64,000 bases of DNA from Pseudomonas fluorescens (GTDB lineage: Bacteria; Pseudomonadota; Gammaproteobacteria; Pseudomonadales; Pseudomonadaceae): contig NZ_LR134318.1 in the NCBI RefSeq assembly GCF_900636825.1, positions 2,575,501-2,639,500 of the forward strand, given 5' to 3'. Of the stretch, positions 54,047-61,859 are shown piece by piece. A program made the position numbers and the translations under genes. The notes beneath the pieces are model-generated. The model was not told where the DNA came from and made no database searches. It saw only the letters and a program-made list of their open reading frames with translations. Numbering within the stretch: the stretch's first letter is position 1; each line of letters starts with the position of its first letter.

Positions 54047-54691
54047 GTGGGGGCGAATGCCAGACCCCGCGCCGGACAGTTGGACCACGGCCGCCAGGGC
54101 AAGCGTCACGCTGCGTGCAGTGGCGCGGTGAACTGGCCGGGGACGCTGCTGGGCGGGCGTCCCCGGGTACGCGACGACCTGCTTTTTCAATTGCGCACAC
54201 GCTCCCCCCATGAGCTGTGGTTGGTGATCGTTGACGCCTCGGCTTCTACTCGCCGGCATCATTCCTTGAGCGATGCCAAGGGTCTGCTGGCGCAAGTATT
54301 TGATGATGCCTATCGGCAACGCGCGCGGCTAGCGCTGTTGACCGCCAGCGGTGCGAGCCCGAAATGGCAAGTCCAAGGCTTGAAAGCGGCCAGTGGCTTA
54401 CGCCTTTGGCTCGCTGAACTGGGCGCAGGTGGCGGCACACCACTGCTCGCGGCGTTGGTGCAGGCGCAGCAATGGATGGCTGTGCGCCACAAGCGTTATC
54501 CCGCTGAACAGCGGCGCCTGCTGGTGATCACCGATGGGCGCTTGAAAGATCTCGCCGGGATAACGGCGCCGGGGTGTCCGGGGCTGCTGATTGACATCGA
54601 GCGCGGGCCGATTCGGCTGGGCAGGGCGAAGGAACTCGCCAAGGTGTTAGCGGCGGATTATCGACATATCGACGAACTGCATCCGCACTGA
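54047..54691 (+). CDS. VWA-domain protein (ChlD-like, cobaltochelatase-associated)
   Basis: A 214-residue protein beginning at GTG 54047. A short basic N-terminal part (ARPRAGQLDHGRQGKRHAACSG) resembles the region before the VWA domain of ChlD. The VWA domain has the metal-ion-dependent adhesion site: LVIVDASAST, GAGGGTPLLAAL and LLVITDGRLKDL. It lacks the AAA domain of full ChlD/BchD and CobT-length sequence. It lies 20 bases after the ATPase gene and would be the adaptor between ATPase and CobN. The start is uncertain; no better ATG exists in frame. Confidence 0.8.
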   Translation: MGANARPRAGQLDHGRQGKRHAACSGAVNWPGTLLGGRPRVRDDLLFQLRTRSPHELWLVIVDASASTRRHHSLSDAKGLLAQVFDDAYRQRARLALLTASGASPKWQVQGLKAASGLRLWLAELGAGGGTPLLAALVQAQQWMAVRHKRYPAEQRRLLVITDGRLKDLAGITAPGCPGLLIDIERGPIRLGRAKELAKVLAADYRHIDELHPH

Positions 54692-54711
54692 AATTGTGCT
54701 GCCTGATCTTG

Positions 54712-54782
54712 AGTTCGCGAGCAGGCTCGCTGCCACTTTTTGAAATGCGTTCCCCCGTGCGAGCGAGCCCGCTCGGGAAGCA
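54712..54782. repeat. Degenerate REP doublet
   Basis: GTTCGCGAGCAGGCTCGCTG and the diverged inverse GTGCGAGCGAGCCCGCTCGG lie 35 bases apart. Same family as the cobN element but more decayed. Confidence 0.65.
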
Positions 54783-54789
54783 TCTTCAA

Positions 54790-55069
54790 TTGCTACAGAT
54801 TTTGAAATGATTTGCCGCTGTAGGAAATGTTCCCAATCCCTGTACGCTCCAAGGCCATTTTTCATTCAGGTTTTGCATGAACACCCTTTTGGAGCCTCCC
54901 CCTTCTCTTCAACAGAGAACCTGCTTCTCGCGCCATGGCGCGGTCTTGATGCACTCGCGGCATCCCGTCTTCCGACATACGACTATCGTTGAACACGTGG
55001 CTTTTGAGCTTTCGTGCGCCTTGTCGTGTCCGGCAGCCTGAATTCACCAAGAGAGATCGAGACGTTTTT
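54790..55069 (+). other. Leader region of the TerC-family gene, with a possible 54-residue frame
   Basis: The 378-base gap 54692-55069 holds the REP pair above and then about 280 bases without a supported gene. An ATG at 54877 opens a 54-residue frame (MNTLLEPPPSLQQRTC...) ending at TGA 55039-55041, with a weak CAGG site. GCGCCATGGCGC (near 54936) is a perfect small palindrome. TerC genes in other bacteria can have structured metal- or pH-responsive leaders, but I do not see a convincing known motif here. Confidence 0.3.
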
Positions 55070-56638
55070 ATGGAATGGTTAGCGGATCCTACGGCCTGGT
55101 TGGGCTTGTTGACTTTGATCGTGCTGGAACTGGTGCTGGGTATCGATAACCTGGTGTTCATTGCGATTCTCGCGGACAAACTGCCGCCGCATCAGCGCGA
55201 CCGCGCCCGCATCATCGGTCTGTCGCTGGCGCTGATCATGCGCCTGGGCTTGTTGGCGAGTATTTCCTGGCTGGTGACGCTGACGCAGCCGTTGTTCGAA
55301 GTGTTCGACAAGAGCTTTTCGGGCCGTGACCTGATCATGTTGTTCGGCGGCGTGTTCCTGCTGTTCAAAGCAACGATGGAGTTGCATGAACGCTTGGAGG
55401 GCCACGTCGGTGAGCGTTCGACGAATACCGCCTATGCCTTGTTCTGGCCGATCGTTGCGCAAATCGTCGTGCTCGACGCGGTGTTCTCGCTCGACGCGGT
55501 GATTACCGCCGTGGGCATGGTCGATGAACTGGCGGTGATGATGATCGCGGTGATCATTTCCATTGGCCTGATGATTGTTGCGAGCAAACCGCTGACGCGC
55601 TTCGTCAACGCCCACCCGACGGTGATCATGCTGTGTCTGGGCTTCCTGATGATGATTGGTTTTGCCCTGACCGCTGAGGGCCTGGGTTTCCATATCCCCA
55701 AAGGCTATCTGTACGCGGCCATCGGCTTCTCGATCCTGATCGAAGTGTTCAACCAGATCGCCCGAGCCCGGCGCAAGCGCTCGATGCAGGGCGTACGCCC
55801 GATGCGCGAGCGCACGGCCCATGCGGTCATGCGCTTGCTGGGTGGTCGCAAGCTGGCGGTGGAAGAGGTGGGCGAAGACATTTCCGATTTGCTGGACGAC
55901 GGTGATGCCCCGAGTGCCGAGCTGTTCGACCGTCGCGAGCGTGTGATGATCAGCGGTGTGCTGCAACTGGCCGAGCGGCCGATCCGCGCCTTGATGACCG
56001 TGCGGGCGGACGTCGACAGCATCGATCTGGCTGACGACGCGGAAGCGATTCGTACGAAGCTGATGCATTCGTCCTACTCGCGCCTGCCGTTGATTCGTGA
56101 CGGTGCGGTGGATGAGCCCTTGGGTTTCGTGCACAAAAAGGAATTGCTCAAAGAATACCTGGCCGGCGTTGAACCGAACCTGGAGCATTTGGCACGCAAG
56201 ACCATCAACTTGCTCGACAGCTATTCGATCCTCAATGCGCTGGAGCAAATGCGCGGCGCCTCGACGCACATTGCATTTGTGGTCAATGAATTTGGCGACT
56301 TCGTCGGTGTGTTGACGATGACCGATATTCTTGAATCGATTGCCGGTGAATTGCCCGATGCCAGTGAAGTCGAAGGCCCGGACGTGGTTGAAGAGCAGGG
56401 CGGTTTCATGGTCAGCGGCGCGCTCAACCTGATGCGCGTGCGCCAACGCACCGGTTTTGGCGCTGAGCCGACCGAGGATTACCAGACCATGGCCGGGTTG
56501 GTGATGAGTTTGCTCGACCGCTTGCCGATGAGGGGCGATCGCCTGACGCATGAAGGCTGGCGGATGACGGTGGTAGCGGTTGAGGAGCGGCGGGTGACGC
56601 GGGTATTGCTGGTGCCTGAGTCGGCGCAGGTTTGCTGA
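55070..56638 (+). CDS. TerC-family membrane protein with CBS and CorC/HlyC domains
   Basis: A 522-residue protein. Residues about 1-235 are a seven-helix TerC domain with the acidic membrane motifs [20 protein letters not shown] and [18 protein letters not shown] pair of CBS domains follows (about 295-425; [40 protein letters not shown]), and a C-terminal CorC_HlyC domain (about 440-515). TerC proteins export or handle metals such as manganese; CBS/CorC modules add regulation. ATG 55070 ([16 protein letters not shown]) fits family starts. Likely a metal exporter or metal-protein assembly factor; specificity unknown. Confidence 0.9.
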   Translation: MEWLADPTAWLGLLTLIVLELVLGIDNLVFIAILADKLPPHQRDRARIIGLSLALIMRLGLLASISWLVTLTQPLFEVFDKSFSGRDLIMLFGGVFLLFKATMELHERLEGHVGERSTNTAYALFWPIVAQIVVLDAVFSLDAVITAVGMVDELAVMMIAVIISIGLMIVASKPLTRFVNAHPTVIMLCLGFLMMIGFALTAEGLGFHIPKGYLYAAIGFSILIEVFNQIARARRKRSMQGVRPMRERTAHAVMRLLGGRKLAVEEVGEDISDLLDDGDAPSAELFDRRERVMISGVLQLAERPIRALMTVRADVDSIDLADDAEAIRTKLMHSSYSRLPLIRDGAVDEPLGFVHKKELLKEYLAGVEPNLEHLARKTINLLDSYSILNALEQMRGASTHIAFVVNEFGDFVGVLTMTDILESIAGELPDASEVEGPDVVEEQGGFMVSGALNLMRVRQRTGFGAEPTEDYQTMAGLVMSLLDRLPMRGDRLTHEGWRMTVVAVEERRVTRVLLVPESAQVC

Positions 56639-56657
56639 TCTTTTTCGACGGGGGCCG

Positions 56658-56741
56658 GCCCCAGCGCCAGCAGGCTGGCTCCCACACGGTTTCATTCGCG
56701 CCATGGATTCAGTGTGGGGGCCAGCCTGCTGGCGATAGCGA
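56658..56741. repeat. REP doublet between convergent genes
   Basis: CCAGCGCCAGCAGGCTGGCT and the inverted GGCCAGCCTGCTGGCGATAG, about 45 bases apart, between the TerC-family gene and the convergent diguanylate-cyclase gene. Confidence 0.82.
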
Positions 56742-56759
56742 TCAAACGTCCCCGGAAAA

Positions 56760-57839
56760 TCAACGGTGAAAAGTGTATCGGTCCTTCCCGGTGTGCTTTG
56801 ACTCGTACAGCGCCTTGTCCGCCTTGATCAGCGCCTGCGACAGCGTGTCGTCATCCTTGATGCGCGTCACGCCGATGCTGATCGTGACCGGATGCTGTGC
56901 CGGATGCTCGCGCACCACGCGGCACAATTGCCCCGCCAGCGCTTCGACCTCTTCACGGCGCACGCCGGCCAGATAAATCGCAAACTCCTCACCGCCCAGA
57001 CGGGCGTAGTCAAACTTCACCATCACCGTTTTGATGTCGGTGGCAACGCGCTTGAGGACTTCGTCGCCAATGTCGTGGCCATAGGTGTCATTCACTTTTT
57101 TGAAGTTGTCGATGTCGATCATTGCCAGAAAGTGATCATGCTCGCGCGGTACGGCGTTTACTCGTTGTTCGGCGAGAGTCAGGAAGGATCGGCGGTTGGG
57201 GATGTCCGTCAGGGTGTCGTTGTAGGCCTGATCCAGCAAAAGCCGGGACATGATGTAGTTGTGCAGCTTGACCTCGCGCAATTTGAGGAACGTGTAAATG
57301 GTCAATGCGCAGAGAAACACGCTGTAGCAAGCAGTCAATACACCGCGAAGTTCGATCAGGCTGGTGGTGGTATTGAGAAAAGGATTAAGCAGCAGCCAGA
57401 TCACCCCTTGCACGGCAAAAAAAGCCCAGCGACTCAGCGGCAACACCGAGATGCTGTAAAGCATGCTGGCCGCCGCCAGTACCAGCCACGAACTGTGAAC
57501 GGCCGGCGGCAGGCCATCGACGATGAGGCGAATGCCCGCGGTCAGGCCCAGCACGAACAGCACGGTGATCACGTCGAAATGCCGGGCCTTGCGGGTGTAC
57601 GCCAGCATCACGGTCAGCACCGCAAACAGCGCCAGAAACACCATCGAACGCCAGGTGAATCCCTGGCCACCGAGGAAGCTGACGATCAAGTCGAATAACA
57701 GCCACATGAAGATGCTGACGATATAGATCAGCAGGCTGAATGATTGCAAACGCTCGAATTGATGCTGGAGGAATTCCCCGCGCAATTCAGCCGGAGCGGT
57801 TTTTTTCAGTACTTGCTCTTCAATGGTTTTGTACATCAC
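56760..57839 (-). CDS. Membrane diguanylate cyclase (GGDEF) of the nfr operon
   Basis: A 359-residue protein: a short cytoplasmic N-terminus, about six transmembrane helices (residues 35-190), then a GGDEF domain (about 200-359). Catalytic landmarks are DTLTDIPNRRSFLTLAEQ, MIDIDNFKKVNDTYGHDIGDEVL and the active-site GGEEF, followed by ISIGVTRI and ADKALYESKHTGKDR. It should make c-di-GMP from two GTP. No RxxD inhibitory site precedes GGEEF (the text is VKFDYARLGGEEF), so product inhibition may be weak. Its start overlaps the end of the DUF4434 gene by 20 bases, making it the last gene of the nfrB-nfrA operon and a likely dedicated supplier for NfrB. Confidence 0.9.
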   Translation of the reverse strand: MMYKTIEEQVLKKTAPAELRGEFLQHQFERLQSFSLLIYIVSIFMWLLFDLIVSFLGGQGFTWRSMVFLALFAVLTVMLAYTRKARHFDVITVLFVLGLTAGIRLIVDGLPPAVHSSWLVLAAASMLYSISVLPLSRWAFFAVQGVIWLLLNPFLNTTTSLIELRGVLTACYSVFLCALTIYTFLKLREVKLHNYIMSRLLLDQAYNDTLTDIPNRRSFLTLAEQRVNAVPREHDHFLAMIDIDNFKKVNDTYGHDIGDEVLKRVATDIKTVMVKFDYARLGGEEFAIYLAGVRREEVEALAGQLCRVVREHPAQHPVTISIGVTRIKDDDTLSQALIKADKALYESKHTGKDRYTFHR

Positions 57840-58698
57840 TGGCCTGATGTCTGCGCTGGTTGTCGAGAATCAACTTGCCCCAAGGGCGATACCGCAGTGA
57901 AAACACCGCGCCCGGATGACACCCGTTCGATGTTGCATCCGGCGCGGCGGGTTCGGCGCGGAAGGGTTGCCCTTCGTGGCTGACCTGACGAAACGCTTCA
58001 CGGACGATGCCGACCGAGCAGGGCAGTGCGCTGGCATAGCCGTTGCGCACCACCACAGGCAAGCGGCCCGTACCGGCGCCGTCTTGCCACCACACCTGAA
58101 TTCCGGCTGCGCTCAGATCGCCCAGCCACTGGCCATTGATGGTAGGGGCAAGCTTGCCGGCGCTGAACGCGCTGAGGTGCAGCGGCGCATCCAGTTTGGC
58201 CGCGAAATCCTTGAGCTGGCGTTGCAGCGTTGCGCGTCGATCCGCCGCGAGAAAGTGAAAATCATCCAGTTCCAGCGGCAAGTACCAGCCATGCACGGCC
58301 AGTTTCCATTCGTTGCGTAACGTTTGCTGACGGGCAAGCGATTGGCCTAATTGCGCTTGCCAGTATTTTCCAAGGCCAGCGCTGTCGAGCTCGTCGATGC
58401 GTTGGTAGTAGGCCGGGTCCATTTTCAGTCCCAACACCAACTGCAGGCCCTGCTGCTGTGCGAGTTTCAGACTGTTGGCGAGCCAGCCGTCAGCGCCACC
58501 GAAATCGCTTTCGCCATAGGCAGTCCACTGCACAATCAGCGTTCGGGTGCCTTGCTTCGCGGTGGTTTGCCAGATGCTTTGCCATTGCGCCTGGGTGAGG
58601 CTGGCGTCGGCATTCAGCGGTTGGTAAAACACTCGCTCATCGGCGTGCGCGACAACAGCGCCAAACCACAAGCCCAGGCACAGCAGCCATCGAGTCAT
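57820..58698 (-). CDS. DUF4434 exported protein (predicted TIM-barrel glycosidase-like)
   Basis: A 292-residue secreted protein with a signal peptide (LLCLGLWFGAVVAHA) and a predicted beta/alpha-barrel of the DUF4434 type: VFYQPLNADASLTQAQWQSIW, TLIVQWTAYGESDFGG, QGLQLVLGLKMDPAYYQ, WYLPLELDDFHF. Acidic residues in ELDDF could be catalytic. ATG 58698 (not 58710) is preferred since GGAG lies 6 bases upstream and its A is shared with the nfrA stop. Between nfrA and a diguanylate cyclase it probably trims or modifies the polysaccharide made by NfrB. That role is inference. Confidence 0.78.
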   Translation of the reverse strand: MTRWLLCLGLWFGAVVAHADERVFYQPLNADASLTQAQWQSIWQTTAKQGTRTLIVQWTAYGESDFGGADGWLANSLKLAQQQGLQLVLGLKMDPAYYQRIDELDSAGLGKYWQAQLGQSLARQQTLRNEWKLAVHGWYLPLELDDFHFLAADRRATLQRQLKDFAAKLDAPLHLSAFSAGKLAPTINGQWLGDLSAAGIQVWWQDGAGTGRLPVVVRNGYASALPCSVGIVREAFRQVSHEGQPFRAEPAAPDATSNGCHPGAVFSLRYRPWGKLILDNQRRHQASDVQNH

Positions 58699-61600
58699 CA
58701 GAAACTCCATTCCACGCCGAGCAACACCCCACTGCCGCCTTCATACAAATTGCCGCCGAGTGACTGCTGATACTCGGTTCGCACGGTCAATTTGGAGCGA
58801 TAGGCGTTGTAGCGATCATCGTCATACCACCATTGCCAGCGCACGCCGACACCGGTGCGCAAATCCTGGCGCCAATCGTTGCTTGGGTCCTGGCTGGCGA
58901 ACTCAAGGAAACCGTACGGCATGAGTGTTTGTGCCCCGTTGAACGGCAGTTTCCACGTATGGCCTTGCTGGAAGCGCGACAGCCATTGATGATCACCCGC
59001 CTTGGTCCACCACGCGGCGTCGAGGTAGAGCGAGCGTTCGTCCCACTCGCTTTCGTCAACGTGCCAATCGTTGCGGTATCGACCCTGATCGAGGAAAGAC
59101 GCAGTGGCGCGCAGCAGGTAATCGGTGGTGGTGTGGCCGTCCTGACGATGGTCGTCGAGTTGATCGGAGAGCTTGTCCGGATTGATCAACTGGCCAAGGC
59201 TCAAGCCGTGATTGTCCTGGTCATCGAACTGGCTCTGCTTGTAAATCTCGCCGTAGAAGTTGATGTTTTGCGTGCCCCACGGTTTGTAACGCAAGCCCAC
59301 GCCCGCCGCGACAGACTCGGCATAACTGGAGCGGCTTTGCCCGCCTAGCAGCACGCGGCCATAGACCGACAGCGAACTGCCGGCGCGGCTGGGTTCAGCA
59401 CCGAGGGCGTGATCCCACATCGCCACCTGGACGTTTTGCGAATTGGGGCTGCGGTTGGAAGCGGTGCTTTCGTCATCGCGCAGAAAATCGTTGGTCGAAA
59501 CACCGGCAGGTGACCAGGTACTGGCGATTGTGAAGCTGTCGCGGCGAGAAAGTGCCTCATGGGCGCGGCGTTGACGATAACGCCGGGCTTCCATGCTGCC
59601 GTCCTCATCGTCGGCGGCCACCGGGTTCTGTTCCAGATCGATGACCCGACGCAATTCCTCGCGCGCGGAGGCGCTGTCTGCGATTTCGTCGTAGCGCCAG
59701 GCCAGGGTTTCGCCGAGTTGATAATCCTCAGGGAAGTCGCGGGTGGCCTGTTGCAGATAGGGCACGGCTTTCGCGCGTTCTTCACGGGTAGGCGCGCCTG
59801 CCAAGCGCATGCCGTAATCGGCACGGTAGCGCGGATTGGCCGGGTCACGGCGCACGGCTTCGGCGAGCCAGGCGTTACTTTGCGCCAGATCCCCGGCCTT
59901 CTGCGCGGTGACTGAAGCGGCGTAGAAATGCCCGGCGTCCGGGCCAGTCTGCAGGGCTTGGCGCTGTCGTTGCAGAGCTTGGAGATGATCGCCGCGAGCG
60001 TCAGCGATGGCGGCGCCCAATGCCCATTCGTTGGCACCGCGCGTTTTGCTTTGCTGCCAGAAGCGTTCAGCCGCTTGTTTGTCGCCTGCGTTCAAGGCAC
60101 TTCGGCTGGCTGTCAGGCGTGCGTTTTCAGTGAATTGTGCGGGCGCGAGAGTGCGCCAGATCGCCAATGCACCGGCAGAGTCACCGGCGGCCTGCAGCGC
60201 GTAGGCCAAGGCGATGCGATTGCTGCGGTCACCGAGTTTTTCCGCCTGCTGGTAATAGACCACGGCTTCGCCCGGACGATCACGCATCGCGCAACGGCCG
60301 AGGGCGCGATAGTCGCCAGCGCTTTGCGGCTGAGTGCCGATGGCCTGTTGCACGGTATCGCACTGGCCCGTCTCGGCCAGTTGCGCGAGCAGCTGACCGC
60401 GGGTCGTGCTGTCGATATGAGCGATCAACGAGGCCATGCGCCGCTGCTGCGCAGGCGTGATGTTCGTCGACGACGCGTAAATACCTGCCAGGCGTTGCAA
60501 CGCGGCGCCAGGCAGACGTCCGCCATGACGGTCATAAGCGTTTTCCAGCAATTGCTGCGCATGAGCACGATCACCGCTTTGCATAGCGAGGAAACTGGCC
60601 TGATTCAGCGACGCGAGATTACCGGTCTGGCGATAATGATATTCCCATAAGGTTTGCTCTTCGGTGCGCCGACCCATGCGCTGCGCCAACTCGGCGCGGC
60701 GCTTGACCACCGCCGGGGTTTGCGGCTGGCCAGCGAGCCAGACCATGACTTTGCTGCTCTCGCCCTGTTCCTGCCAGACATCGACCAGTTGCGCCTGACG
60801 GCGGCTATCCCACGGCTCGGGCAAGCGGGTGTTTTGCAGCAGATCGGTGGCTTGCAGGCGTTGCGCGAGCACCAGCCAGGCTTGCGGATCGTCCGCGGGT
60901 TGGCACTGGCGCAGTTGCTGCAAAGCGGCTTCCGGATCGCGGCGCGAAAGCCAATCGCTGGTTTCCAGGCAAGGGCGCTGCAAATCATTGCTCAGGCGTT
61001 GCACTGTGGGAACGTCGCTGGTTTGCCGCGCCAGTTCCCAGAGACGCTGGCGTTGTGCCGGGTCGGCGAGATCGGCGGCAGGTAATGATTGCAGCCAGCG
61101 TTGCGCTTGTTGACCATGACCCATGGCGATCGCCCGATCGACCATCGCCAGACGGACTTTTCGCGCGGCTTGCGGTGTTGGTGCTTGCTGCAACAATTGT
61201 TGCAAAGGCTTTTCGTCGAGGCGTTGCACATAGGCATTGGCCAATCGCTGCCAACTCTCGGCATCCAGTTGTTGACGCGCGGCGAGCGGTGCCAGTTCGT
61301 CGATCGTGCCGCTCCAGTCACGCAGCTGTTCCGACCAATTGGCGCGGGCCAGACGCAGGATTTTTTCATCGCCTTTGGGCGAGAGGTGCGCCAGCCAGTC
61401 ATGCGCCCTGGCCGCACCGCCAAACTTGGCCAGACTCAAGCTGTAAGCCTGCCAGAGCTTTATTCGCGCGTTGAGATCGCTGGTCGCCATCCACTGCTCC
61501 ACCTGCGTGCTGCTCGGCGGATCCTGTTCGATCCAGGTCAGGCGCAAGTCGAGCAGCGCGGCATTGTCCTCGTCTGGCAGCGCCTGTACCGCATCCTTGT

Positions 61601-61859
61601 AGCGGCGCTGTTTCGCCAACGCTTCCACCAGCAAGGCGCGGGCTTCATCGTTTTTCGGCACTTTCTCCAGCAAATGCTTCATCAAGCGTTCGACTTCTTT
61701 CCAGTTACCTTTTTTTGCCTCGCGGTAGCTGCGATCCATGTAGGGGTAGCTGCGGAACTGCTCGAAGTCGCTCAGCGGCGCGGCTTTTATTGGAACCGCT
61801 GCGCTCAGGCCGAACAATAGGCTGCCCATCAACAGGCTGCGGCGTTGAAAGCGCTTCAT
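58698..61859 (-). CDS. nfrA: NfrA-like outer-membrane protein (phage N4 adsorption protein A type)
   Basis: A 1053-residue exported protein with a signal peptide (LFGLSAAVPIKAA). A long TPR/alpha-solenoid region follows (about 40-740, many helices such as WKEVERLMKHLLEKVPKNDEA and PYLQQATRDFPEDYQLGETLA). The C-terminal beta-barrel (about 760-1053) is of the NfrA type and ends in LLGVEWSF, with the terminal Phe expected of outer-membrane proteins. This architecture (periplasmic TPR + porin) is that of polysaccharide exporters such as BcsC/PgaA. In E. coli NfrA is the phage N4 receptor and exports the NfrB product. Start overlaps nfrB by four bases. Confidence 0.88.
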   Translation of the reverse strand: MKRFQRRSLLMGSLLFGLSAAVPIKAAPLSDFEQFRSYPYMDRSYREAKKGNWKEVERLMKHLLEKVPKNDEARALLVEALAKQRRYKDAVQALPDEDNAALLDLRLTWIEQDPPSSTQVEQWMATSDLNARIKLWQAYSLSLAKFGGAARAHDWLAHLSPKGDEKILRLARANWSEQLRDWSGTIDELAPLAARQQLDAESWQRLANAYVQRLDEKPLQQLLQQAPTPQAARKVRLAMVDRAIAMGHGQQAQRWLQSLPAADLADPAQRQRLWELARQTSDVPTVQRLSNDLQRPCLETSDWLSRRDPEAALQQLRQCQPADDPQAWLVLAQRLQATDLLQNTRLPEPWDSRRQAQLVDVWQEQGESSKVMVWLAGQPQTPAVVKRRAELAQRMGRRTEEQTLWEYHYRQTGNLASLNQASFLAMQSGDRAHAQQLLENAYDRHGGRLPGAALQRLAGIYASSTNITPAQQRRMASLIAHIDSTTRGQLLAQLAETGQCDTVQQAIGTQPQSAGDYRALGRCAMRDRPGEAVVYYQQAEKLGDRSNRIALAYALQAAGDSAGALAIWRTLAPAQFTENARLTASRSALNAGDKQAAERFWQQSKTRGANEWALGAAIADARGDHLQALQRQRQALQTGPDAGHFYAASVTAQKAGDLAQSNAWLAEAVRRDPANPRYRADYGMRLAGAPTREERAKAVPYLQQATRDFPEDYQLGETLAWRYDEIADSASAREELRRVIDLEQNPVAADDEDGSMEARRYRQRRAHEALSRRDSFTIASTWSPAGVSTNDFLRDDESTASNRSPNSQNVQVAMWDHALGAEPSRAGSSLSVYGRVLLGGQSRSSYAESVAAGVGLRYKPWGTQNINFYGEIYKQSQFDDQDNHGLSLGQLINPDKLSDQLDDHRQDGHTTTDYLLRATASFLDQGRYRNDWHVDESEWDERSLYLDAAWWTKAGDHQWLSRFQQGHTWKLPFNGAQTLMPYGFLEFASQDPSNDWRQDLRTGVGVRWQWWYDDDRYNAYRSKLTVRTEYQQSLGGNLYEGGSGVLLGVEWSF

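Noticed and set aside
53025..54691. ATPase and VWA genes as one frameshifted ChlD-like gene
   Set aside because: The ATPase gene ends with a normal low-complexity tail and stop, there is a 20-base gap, and the VWA part has its own GTG start. Separate genes are known for this arrangement.
54790..55069. yybP-ykoY manganese riboswitch upstream of the TerC gene
   Set aside because: I could not find its conserved internal-loop sequences by eye, so only an uncharacterised leader is reported.
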